Assembly: GCA_000467715.1 (NCBI GenBank)
Contig: AJFK01000082.1
Coordinates: 1 to 64,000 of the forward strand
Reading direction: 5' to 3'
Length of the DNA stretch: 64,000 nt
Source: Hysterium pulicare CBS 123377
Lineage: Eukaryota > Ascomycota > Dothideomycetes > Hysteriales > Hysteriaceae
Shown: positions 45,878-55,962 of the stretch, piece after piece
How positions within the stretch are numbered: position 1 is the first letter of the stretch
Layout of the letters: each line of letters starts with the position of its first letter
Notes under the pieces: model-generated
The model's input: the letters and a program-made list of their open reading frames with translations, nothing else
What the model was told of the DNA's origin: nothing
Database searches by the model: none
Position numbers and translations under genes: made by a program

Positions 45878-47870
45878 TCAGGCTCTGCCTACTTTGAACG
45901 ACAGAATCTACGTTGGCATGTCAGTATTTGACAAGAGTCGAATACGAGAAACACTCACATCGTTCTTTCCTACAGCAACAAGGTCATCCTCACTCACCCT
46001 CACCCCTCCTGCTGTTTCTACGTAGGCTAAAGGTGCATCGCCCATGACTTTTCGATAGACATCGCCGACGGTCGAACCTCTGCAATTGCCCTGTTAACAG
46101 CTACGCCCGATAACACTTCCGAATTGAGCTTACCTCTTTACAAGAACACAATCTCTGAAGACTGCATTACTACTCGCAGAGCCAGAGGTATATGAGTGTA
46201 TATTTCGAACGGGAAACACTGGCACTAGGCCTAGCAGCTCGGCAGCTCGAGTAAGGACTTCTACGACGCCTGTGCTGCCAAAACGATAGAGAACCATATC
46301 TTTCAATTTCTCAATGCGACTATATTGAAGTATTTATTAGTATCCCATCACTCTCAGAAATATTTCCATTAATTATTAAAGCAATTGGTAGACTTTAAAC
46401 GGATAAACTTACTTCTTCAGCTTCTCATCTAACTCTTTGAGGCCTCCGCCATCTGGATCGCCGTTTTCTATTAGATCTTCCCTCGTGTCGACAAATTCGC
46501 TGCCTTCGATATATCTTATGAACCCTTGTTTGGCGAGGCGTCGGAGGAAAACTTCACTAATTGCGGAGGTGAGAACAATGGATTTTGGATCCTGTATCTT
46601 TGCAATCTTGGCTACGTTCTACATCAAACTATCAACACTTATATCTCACCGCATTTGCAAAGAAGGAACAGAGGCCTGGGACTTACTTTATCTGCATCTG
46701 GGTGGTCAACTTTGTTCAATGCGATGACCGTCGGAAATTTCTCGTCAGTGAAGGCATTCACTACTTTCTCGACAGTCTCATCAGACCAATCCTGCAGTGG
46801 TTCTTTTAAACCCAATCGGTCGAGACATCGGGCTACTACTGAACTCGTGCTGCCGTATCCCGAAAACTGATTTTGTAATGTTTCCACTGCTGTTGCCTCT
46901 GAAATTAACGGATTGTTAGCGTCAACTTTCGGATGGGAACGGATGCAGAGGTTGGTCAACTTACTCACTGCAACGTGGCGACGTTTAATGGAGCCCCTGG
47001 AAAGAATGAGTATTGATAGATAAAAATCAATAGGTGAATAGAGTCGATGCACCATTTTTCCATAAGGTTGCCTTGTATCCATCGTACAATCTCGGACCGT
47101 AGCCACACAATGTCCTGTGACGGATCATACCCTCTCGTGGCTTTGCCTAAAACGATTCAACTCCATCAGTCGAGACACGGATCAAGTTACACGGTTTCAC
47201 TAGCCCTTAACCTTTCCATACTTGCTGACTACCAACCCAAGTCTTCAAAGCTGCCAACATACCTTCGGCGTCCGTAGTCCCGCTCACGTCAACCACATGC
47301 ACAAGTGCATCTGCATGTCTCAAATCGTCCAAAAACCTATTCCCGAGACCTTTTCCCAGATGCGCTCCAGGTACAAGACCCGCCACATCTAGCAGTTCAA
47401 TGGGGACGCTCCTCCTTGGAGTCTCTTGTTAACGGGCGCAGCGCATACTGGAAGGCAAGAGGACATACCTCCCATCTACACAGCCACCATAATTAGGTTT
47501 ACAACGATCCGAGACATTGACTCTCGCACAGGCGCAAGGTATTTGTAGGTAGCCGATTGCGCGCTGAGGGTCGATTGTTGTGAAACTGAACGCGATCGAA
47601 TGAGCACAAGATCCAAGGTATCTTGGAAGCTATCGTTGGGGGAGCTTACGGGAAGTTGCCTGGCCAAAGTCAGTAAGGTGGGCCATGCAGAGACAGTGAA
47701 TATTGGATGGACTCAACCGACCGACTTTTGAAGAGGCATCTGTCAAACTGGTGGACCTCTCAGTCGCCGTCCTTGGGGCAGAAGAGCAAGAAGCGAGCGC
47801 ACCTGTTCAGTGTGGTTGATTTTCCTGAGGAAGGCTTGCCGACGAGGCCAATTAAGGGATCGCGAGGCAT
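45878..47870 (-). CDS. Obg/YchF-like GTPase (YGR210C type), apparent frameshift
   Basis: P-loop GTPase of the Obg/YchF group with a C-terminal TGS domain; likely ribosome-linked, exact role unknown. Twelve exons rebuild the family sequence: 47870-47803, 47747-47722, 47659-47650, 47585-47469, 47414-47263, 47146-47053, 46996-46965, 46898-46687, 46618-46413, 46321-46134, 46079-45959, 45907-45878. Seen: G1 [20 protein letters not shown]2-type NFPFTTIDP, G3 [39 protein letters not shown], and NKVDHPDAD (NKxD). The end [24 protein letters not shown] matches TGS. Exon 3 is only 10 nt but is needed for the NFPF motif. In exon 10, at about 46259-46262, two extra nucleotides (tttt on the plus strand) shift the frame after RFGSTGVVE and reach a stop soon after; family order resumes in the other frame. 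Either a sequence error or a real lesion. Without it the product would be about 417 residues. Confidence 0.8.
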
Positions 47871-48446
47871 TGTATGGTAGAGAGAAGAGATTAGGATGAG
47901 TGTAATGATTGTATACCCTGGCAATGTGCGCGATGTGTGAATTGGAATGTCATTATCCGACCTGAAATTGAGAGACCTTATCGATAGTAATCACGTGCCG
48001 ACATAACCCTCAGGCTACTAAAGGAACACGAGAAAGCAATTTTCGACTTGCAAAACACGTCTTCACATGCCAAAGTTGCTATATTAGTCTCATTCATGTT
48101 TTATCATGGACAGACATGAAATGCTGAGGACTAGTATTCGAAGCAATGCCCCTAATTGCTGAAAGGTCATTGGTATATACTTTACAAACAATTGTACAGG
48201 TCTCTATCATCGGACCCTGAAACTATTTCCTCATGTTTTAAGCAAAAGTGGGCGATCCTTCGTCACTATTACGTGGAAGCAGATACAACACCAAGGAAAT
48301 CCATCTAAGGAGAACATTAATCCAGTAACGTAGCCCATCCACATGGTGGGTCTAATCGACAGATCCAATTCAGCTATGAGGCAGATGGGCCTTGTCGGGT
48401 CTAAATGTGGTTAAAAGAATTACGCGCGCCGAGCTGAATACTCCCT
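47871..48446. promoter_or_regulatory. Upstream region of the GTPase gene
   Basis: Promoter side of the GTPase and 3' side of the GH72 gene, both minus-strand. A CACGTG E-box lies at 47992-47997, about 120 nt upstream of the GTPase start. Confidence 0.4.
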
Positions 48447-49963
48447 TTACAATAAGACAGCTCCAAACATAGTCGATGCAATGACGACGAGGCCACATAC
48501 GAATGGAGCCATGCCGAGTTCGGGAGCGCGAAGGTTTGCAGCTGCGCCAGCTGATGCAGAAGAAGTCGCTGTCACCTTACCGGCGCCGGCGGATGCAGTG
48601 CCAGTGCTTCCCGTGCCGGAATTTTGGGATCCAGCACCCGTGAGACCAGGTCCCTTACCAGCACCCGCTGTCAGGTATTTCTTTGCAGGCTCTGGGATGG
48701 CAGGGAGGGCGTCGGAGGTAACGTTCCATGTGCTTGATTTCGGAGGGCATTGGGAAGCAGTGCCGCTAGATTTGTAGCCCCCATCACCGCTTGGTGGCTT
48801 GGTGTTTTGGAAAGCAGTCTGAAGAGCCGTGAAATCGTCGAGCTCCTGGACGCTGTTGCCATTTATTTGTACCAATCCGTATTTGGAGCCTTCCTCGGAG
48901 TATTCGTAGACTAGACCACCGGAGTAGACGCTGGTCATGTCGGTGCTGTAAAGAGACTTCACTTCCTCGAATTTACGGGTGTTGGTGTTGCAGCCGTATT
49001 CCGAAAGGCTGTGTTGCATTAGTTGTATCCGTGAAGCTTCTGAAGGCAGCTCAGACTTACAAGAGAGGAATGCTATAATTGCTGAACTTCTGCACCTTCT
49101 GATCCCAGCCAGAAGTAGTGAAGGAAGAAGGATCGCACCAAGAGTAGTCGTTGAAGGCGAAGAAATCGCTACGCTCATCATCCGTACCGCAGTTCATAAA
49201 CTGAGCCATCTCTAGACGATTGGAGTCAACGTCGGCAGCCGAGTATCCAACAGGAACTGCTCGGTAGCCACGGCTACCAATGTACTGCCTCATATCACGA
49301 GTAACGGCTTTAACGTATGGGGCACAAGATGTGGTGGAGTCGTCATTTATGACCTCATTACCAGAGAAGAAGAGCAGAGTATTGGTGTAGCCAGCGAAGG
49401 CGTCAATGGTAGCAAAAATGCTCTGGAGGTAGACGTCGTTGTAGGAAACAGATGGATCGGCGCGGTTGAGCGAATACTTAGGTGTGTTGACATCGAGGGC
49501 CAAGTAGATTCCAGCATCAGCGAGGGCGTTCATGCATTCATCGTGGTTTGCGGAGTTGTCAACGGTGTAGACACGGACTGTGTTGATGCCTAGTTTCTTG
49601 AATTCGGTAATGTCACGCTTGCAGTTATCAGCATTTGCAATTGGGTCCTCAGCGTCGGACGAGCCGCCTGGATGTTTGTCAGTGCGAAGCGTCAAAACGC
49701 GTAGTTTGGGATTCTTACCAGGTTGGTAATCAACACCACGTATGTAGAAACGATTTGTTCCGGCGAAGAATGCTGTCCAAAAGTCAATTGTGTTTGAAAT
49801 ACGTTGTTTTGCCACGAGTTCAAGTACCATTCCCTTTTACTGAGACAGCAGGTAGTTTTCCAGAGCTGGTGGACGATGCACGCGCTTCAACCTTTGCTGG
49901 AGATGCAAGAACCGAGGCAGAAAAGATGCTGGAAATGGCAAGGAAAGCACCGACAGTCTTCAT
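48447..49963 (-). CDS. GPI-anchored 1,3-beta-glucanosyltransferase (GH72)
   Basis: Cell-wall enzyme of the Gas/Gel/Phr family that splits and re-joins beta-1,3-glucan chains. Three exons, 49963-49828, 49772-49061 and 49008-48447, give 469 residues. N-terminal signal peptide MKTVGAFLAISSIFSASVLAS. GH72 motifs: FFAGTNRFYIRGVDYQPG, TVRVYTVDN, LLFFSGNEVINDD with the acid/base Glu, YSWCDPSSF, and FLSEYGCNTN with the nucleophile Glu. After the catalytic domain there is a short region with GGLVYEYSEEGSKYGLV and a Ser/Gly/Ala-rich stretch, then a hydrophobic C-terminus (FVCGLVVIASTMFGAVLL) typical of GPI attachment. No Cys-rich X8/CBM43 module is visible, so it belongs to the subgroup lacking it. Confidence 0.93.
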
Positions 49964-51321
49964 GGTGGCGAGGAGTGTGATTATTAAAAGGTTCTTGTCT
50001 TTCAAAGGGTAATCTGTCGCCCGTGAGGGAATGGGAAAAAAGTAGCTGATAGCGAAAGTGGAGAAAAATGAGAGTCAAAAGGCGATCGTAAAGTTGAAGA
50101 TTGGAAGCCCCAAAAGAGTGAGAGACTGTCCGGAAGAAAAGGGCAATTAGAGGTGGTAGAGGTTGGGAAAAAGTTGGAAGAGCGAGGTTGCAGGTGGACG
50201 AGAGCAGATAAGGGGGGCGTGGACTAAGGGGCTTCACGCACGGATAGCCGAGATGCTTCGCTCCAAGGCCCAGGGAATAATAATGCAGGCGGGAAAATTC
50301 ACCACTAAGATTTCGCCCAGACGACCAAGAGCCCCAAAGCAAAAGGAAAGCGGGACGTTTGTGGACACGATGCGCCGCGTCCAGAAATAATGGCAAAGCT
50401 AGCGTCTCATTCCCGCCGACCGATGCTCAAACTACTGTCCAGCCCGTATCCTGATCAGCTCTGTCTGAAACGACCATGATCAAATTGCCCCTCTATTTTC
50501 GCGACAACAGCTGCCAACCCATGCACCCGCCACCCCAAACCTGTCACAACTTCACGAAGCCTGTGCATGTCCCTGAGAAGATCTCCATGGATGCGGATGC
50601 CCGGCTCGCTGCATCAGATCGCGGTTGTGGATGTCGTCATCACCTCAGCGAAAGTTACGCCGGGTGTGCATACGGACAATACCATCTAAGGAATCAACTT
50701 TCTCACCCAGGCAATTTCTCATTCCGCTGCATTAGGGAGGTACTCGGGATAGACCTAATTTGGAGGGATTTAGAACATCGCAACAACACGAATTGACCTC
50801 ATATACGAGCACGGAGTGCAGTAAGGATATACTATCAGCATCACGTCAGACCGCATTGATGAAACATGCGTTACACCGGGAGAGCAGTTGGAAACAACCT
50901 TGGAAGGCTGGATGGTTTACCAATGCCGCACACTCCATACCGTGGGAAAGAGGAAGGCCACCATTATCTAGTCAAGACCTCGGGCGTGTGCTCGTATTCA
51001 CATGTGGTCATCGCGTACACGATTTGGGCTGTGGGCAAGGCTTCAAGGCCATCCCATATTACTCAGATTCACTTTCCAGCTAGTGTACACAGATACTTAA
51101 CTCGCAATCTGCATGGTCAAGACGTTTGGCCCTCACAATGCACGAAACATCACATCTTCCGGCTTTCTAAGGCATAGTGAACCTGTTCGCTTGTTCGTGA
51201 CTTGACACGTCCCCTACAGCCCTATCATGTCCACGCAGCCCTGCCATTACTATTACCACAAACATCAAAGGGCCACCGTTTTTATTGAATTGCGTCCCTT
51301 TTGGTTACTAAGCTGCCGTTA
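49964..51321. other. Spacer upstream of the GH72 gene
   Basis: 1.36 kb; the first ~400 bp on the minus strand are CT-rich, consistent with promoter and leader of a strongly expressed cell-wall gene. The rest has only short frames without domains. Confidence 0.4.
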
Positions 51322-52494
51322 TTATTTCTTGTTTTTGTTGTTATTTTTCAGTCCGAAATATAGACCAAGGACCAGCGCCAGGATACAAATAATAGCGATG
51401 ACTGTGAGCAATGTCCACCACTTGAGCTTCCGGGCTCTTCGCGCATGATCTATTCCTTTGTTGAGCTGTACGTTGACGTTCTTCGAATCTTCGTTCACGC
51501 GGGTCGTCTGGTCCTCGACTGCTGTAACCTGCGGTTCTTGGTAGACAACCGCCTCATTCAACTGCTGGAACAGCAAGGCCAACTCTCCTAATGTCTTCTC
51601 TATTTGCACAATATCATTGTGTCGCGCTCTGACAGCACCGAGGACGCTGTTTGCTTGACCGGTACGGTTGCTCTTGAGCTGTTGACGCCACATGTTAGCG
51701 GACTCTCCAAGTCGCGATTTGTAGCAGACTTACCGCTGTCTGGAAGACGCCTTCATCGCCCCAGTTTGCATTCGCAGCTTCTTGGATTTCCTGCTCCGAT
51801 GCGTCGGGATTCACTATGCGGTATTGCCTGGCGATTGCTTCCCGGTAGCGGACTTCGTAGTCATGCTCTTCCTTCTGATAGTCCTCAAGTTGCTTCTTGA
51901 ACGTCCTCTTCAAATTCTCCACCTGGGGTTTCTTTAGAGAATTATTAGGCGTCCGCGCCGCATCTTTCTCCAGAAACTTTATCTCATCCTTGATGCCAGT
52001 GTTCAGAATTTGAGTTTGGGTGACAATGCTCTCCAGTTGAGCGGAGGAGCTATTATCCGGCGAAGAAAGCAAGCGCTGGTGGATGTTCGAGATCAATCCG
52101 ATGCTGTTTGTAAGCTGACCAATTCTGTTCTTTGTGCCTTCGATTCGTGCCAGAAAATCCTGCTGGTTTAACGGTTGGCTTGTCTGGGGTGGAAGCGCTG
52201 CAGGCGTCGAGTATTGAGATCCCTGAGAGTAGTTTGAGACTTCGTGGTTCAACGGCGGTGGATTAAGCTCTTGTCCTTGCTGTACGAAGTATCCCACTGT
52301 TAGCCTCTAATTGCACAAACAAGCAGCGATTCCAGCTGCAGTGCACTCCAAGCTAAGAGGGAACTCACTGCTCCTCCATAGGGGTTCGCAACTTCATATC
52401 CACCAGTCTGTCCATAAGGGTTCGATGCGCCATAGCCGGACCCACCAGTTGACTCATAAGGATTTCCACTATATTGCTGGTATCCGGAAGACAT
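51322..52494 (-). CDS. SSO1: Plasma-membrane syntaxin (Sso1/Sso2 type)
   Basis: Qa-SNARE for fusion of secretory vesicles with the plasma membrane. Three exons, 52494-52369, 52279-51734 and 51678-51322, give 342 residues. The N-terminus is a Gly/Tyr/Asn/Pro-rich segment (NPYGQTGGYEVANPYGG), followed by the Habc region (DFLARIEGTKNRIGQLTNSI to EDYQKEEHDYEVRYREAIARQYRIVNPDA). The SNARE helix contains RHNDIVQIEKTLGELALLFQ with the zero-layer Gln in FQQLNEAV. A C-terminal anchor WWTLLTVIAIICILALVLGLYFGL and a short basic tail complete it. Order, length and anchor match the family. It is divergent from the AhpD-like gene across about 0.6 kb. Confidence 0.92.
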
Positions 52495-53092
52495 GTTGTG
52501 GTAGAGCTTCTGCCTGACGACGGGCCGTACTGAAATGTAAGCTTCCGGGATGACCGGAGGTGGACGGATACTGCGGAATTGTGCTGCGAGAACGGGGTGC
52601 AGTCAACAACGAAGCGTCTTAGAGATTGCTAACTGTGGGCAGCAGGAGTTGTTAGCCCAATTAAGCTCCAGCTTTGCGCAATGATGTGCTTCCGTTCCAT
52701 CTAACGACGTAATGCGGTACCGAGAGGAATGGCACGTGATTGGTCAAAGAGCGAGCTTGCCTGCCCTGTCGCATCTGCACATCAATTCGCCAAGTCTGTA
52801 CAGTTCGATTGAACCAGAAAGTAGTGTCCAGGCCAGTGAGGTCAGCGTCAGATTGCTTTCTGTTCGCCTTCGTGGCAGCCTACATTGTTCATATCATTTC
52901 AGTTCGCTATAATGCTGTTGAGCTAAGTGTGAGGGGTTGTGTTGAGCATGTGGAGATGTGCTCGCGTCCTTCGGCTCGAGTATTCCGGCCTGCCTAAGAT
53001 CTAACAAATACGGCAAAGGGATACTATCAAGCAGTTGAGCACTTTTATCAACTTTTCTTCCCATAGATCTGTTCTCAGTCAACTTTAATTGT
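52495..53092. promoter_or_regulatory. Bidirectional promoter, syntaxin and AhpD-like gene
   Basis: A CACGTG E-box at 52733-52738 is directly followed by ATTGG (reverse CCAAT box) at 52739-52743, about 240 nt from the syntaxin start. Either or both genes could use this pair. Confidence 0.45.
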
Positions 53093-54183
53093 ATGACTAT
53101 GGCAAAGGACCCTGTGCAATACATCCGCGAACTCGCGCAGCAGGCTCCCAATACTGCAGCAGAGTCGACCTGGTATTGCATAGCAGTAAGCTATGCTCAA
53201 TTTCTTCTTTCATTTTGCTTTCTGACTTAAGCTCAGGCATGCGCCTTAACGGCTTGCAATTCGGCCCCTCTCGTAGCTGACGTGTATCAGATCGCCATAG
53301 AGCCATTGGAGGACGATGTTGAACAACGTCGTCAAGTTCTTTTGCGAATCAAAGGTTAGATTAGTCTCCCACCCAAAAAAACTCGTCGAACTATGATTGC
53401 ATAGGGGTTAAGGTCTGCCACAGAATCACTTCTGAAGACGGCAGTGATATACGGCGTCCCACGGTGCATCAACGCATTTCGAGCCTTGATCTCAGTTATT
53501 CCAGACACCGATTCCAATGACACCTCCAGCATACGCATATCTCTTGCTCATCCCTTCCAAAATGCTACGAGGGGAGAAGCGTACATGAGAAATATCTTCC
53601 GAGAAGACATGGACCCATTTCTCCATGCTATGGACACGTACTGGCCGGATCTTCGCGTTCGTGAGTTTCCACCGGCAACGCATGGGCATGCTGGAGGCTT
53701 GTTGCTATCCAGCTAACATATGAAGTCATTGTCGATCTTATCTATGGTTATTATCAATCTGACTTGACCATCATCGACGCCATCACGACCTCACAATTGA
53801 ATATCGCAACTCTGATTCCAATGATGGTCACTGACGAGGTGGCAGTAAGTAAGGTCCGGGTACATATTCCATGTCCCTGTCTTTTTATATCCGTCCTGTA
53901 TAGTGCCTACCGAAATGCCACGCACGTGTCATGTTGAGATAGAAACGTTACAGGCGGAAGTACGAAGCGGGTTCTGGAAGTACTAAAACCCCCCTTTTCA
54001 AGCGCCTGCTAATTGTACTCCCACCATAAGTGGCACTTCCGAGGACTCGTTCGCAACGGAGGAACAATAGAGCAAATCAATTATGCACTGAGAATAACAC
54101 AAGATATATGCCAAATGACAGGAGTTGTGTTGAAGGATTTGCCAAAAGTTGAAGACGTAGTCAACAAAGAGCACCTGTTCTGA
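53093..54183 (+). CDS. AhpD-like/carboxymuconolactone decarboxylase family protein
   Basis: Fold of the AhpD/CMD superfamily, fungal subgroup of unknown substrate. Five exons, 53093-53185, 53237-53354, 53424-53660, 53726-53844 and 54031-54183, give 239 residues. Family-like parts: RRQVLLRIKESLLKTAVIYGVPRCINAF spanning an intron, YMRNIFREDMDPFLHAM, DLIYGYYQSD, LIPMMVTDEVA and WHFRGLVRNGGTIEQINYAL. The AhpD redox CXXC is not visible, so peroxidase-type activity is doubtful. The last intron (186 nt) is long; a 6-nt exon (GCGGAA) at the inner acceptor near 53,955 is possible but not needed. A second Met two codons downstream (53099) could be the start. The 3' end faces the SDR gene at 188 bp. Confidence 0.8.
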
Positions 54184-54371
54184 TGCATCTTAGCAAGAGA
54201 TAGAATATGCGTAGTAAGACCATGGAGTCTATACGTCTAGCAGGGTCACAGGGCCTTGGTCCATTCAGTTCCATAGTTCTACTAGACTACATTTACGTAT
54301 GTTCACCCTTGAACCTCGTATTATTCGCTATTGTGGAACCAGATTTTTGAATGCTATCTGGTGGAAATTAA

Positions 54372-55445
54372 CTAGCAGGCCCATCCACCATCTATGCTAC
54401 TACACACCCCGGATATGAAGGTCGATTCGTCTCCCAACAAGAATGCAATCAACGCCGCAACTTCTTCAGGTTTGCCCGATCTTTTTAATGCCACGCCCGT
54501 GGCCTCTGCGTTTCTATTCTCAGTCTCGCCTGCACCAGCTTGCTTGGCAATGTCTCTCGCTGCCGCATTCATTGGTGTTTCGATGTATCCCCTACGCTAG
54601 TGTCAGTGGGTTATCCTCAAAGGACGTATGGACCATTAAAACTTACGGTGCAATGCAATTGACTCTTATGCCTCTATTCCCAACTTCTTTCGCCGCTGAT
54701 CTCGTGAGCCCAATAACACCATGCTTACTAGCCGAATAAGCCGCATTATTTGGTCTTCCTTGTAATCCAGCTATACTGGCCGCATTGACTATTGAACCTC
54801 TGTCTGAAATCACCTTGAGCTGTGCTTTTAGACAAAGCATAACTCCCTTGAGGTTGACATTCACTTAAGGTTGGAGAATAATTAGCATGGGCTTTCAAAA
54901 AAGGGTTGCTTGGCACTACTGGAAGTCTCCTACAACTTCTGACTATATCGTTCCAATCTTCAAATACCACTTAGGTGGCATACGATAGGGACCATATGAG
55001 GCAGAAGAGTAAGCCGGGGACATGGTATTCGTACCGGGAGTTTACGTACTTATGAAATCCCACTCCTCAAGATCTTGATCCACTATCCCTTTGACACCAA
55101 TTGATTTCCCTGTATTGATCTCAAATCAGCCTCCGTCAGTTATATCGTTTTTATGATCTACTTACCAATCACTCCGGCGAGGTTTGCTGCTCCGTCTAGC
55201 CTCCCCCATTTCTCCATTATCTTGCGCACCCATTCCTCCACCTGTTCCGGCTTGCTCACGTCAACACAAACGGCTAGTATTTCAGCCTCCTCGCTTTTAG
55301 CTTGAATATCTTGAGCTGCTTTGTCGAGGTTTTCTTGGGAAATATCAGCTATAGAAATGTAAGCACCGCGGCTGGCAAGGAGCTGCGCGGTTGCGAGGCC
55401 GATGCCGGATGCGCCACCTGTTATGGCTATGGTTTTTCCTTGCAT
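54372..55445 (-). CDS. Short-chain dehydrogenase/reductase
   Basis: Classical SDR NAD(P)-dependent oxidoreductase. Four exons, 55445-55166, 55109-55050, 54863-54647 and 54591-54372, give 258 residues. Cofactor motif TGGASGIG at residues 9-16, ADIS after beta-2 (suggesting NAD preference by the acidic residue, inferred), LDGAANLAGV for the NAG region, NVNLKGVMLCLKAQL, catalytic NAASIAG (Ser) and YSASKHG (Tyr, Lys), then RVNCIAPGYIETPM and the end FISGVCSSIDGGWAC. All catalytic residues are present. Its AtuA-like neighbour lies about 0.5 kb upstream on the same strand, so a shared pathway is possible. The substrate is unknown. Confidence 0.9.
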
Positions 55446-55962
55446 GATTTTAGATGGGAAAATTGGAAGAGATCGTGATTCGGGGGTGTAGCTTCTTAAG
55501 TTTTCCAATAAAATCACGAAAGGTTAAGACAGGAACACGGGAGATGGGGAAGATGATTACAACAAGTACGTGCCGTGATACTAGATCCCGGATACGATCT
55601 CCCGACCAAAATGGAAAGATAAATGCGGGGTTCTGATCCTGTCATGTGGAATAGATCTTGCTTGTTGGCACCGCGTTCTCCTGCCCTTGCTTATGTAAGT
55701 TGATGTGTGATAGAGAATCCAGAACATATATTTTATAAGATGTGTATATCCAAGACTGCAATGGAGTTCTATCCTCTAATGTGCTACCGTCAAAGAGACC
55801 AACCCGGTTTGATCGGCTTCCGTAGTCTCAATTCGTTCCTCATATCCAACAGCCCCATCCTTTACAAATCAAGGGCGTTCCCGCAGTAAGAAGAAGTTAT
55901 TCCATATTAGCTATGAATCGAAACCTTCAATTCCAAGCAAAGGCACGTAATTAATGAGTAGC
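55446..55962. promoter_or_regulatory. Spacer between SDR and AtuA-like genes
   Basis: Holds the promoter of the SDR gene and the 3' end of the AtuA-like gene. No clear motif. Confidence 0.35.
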
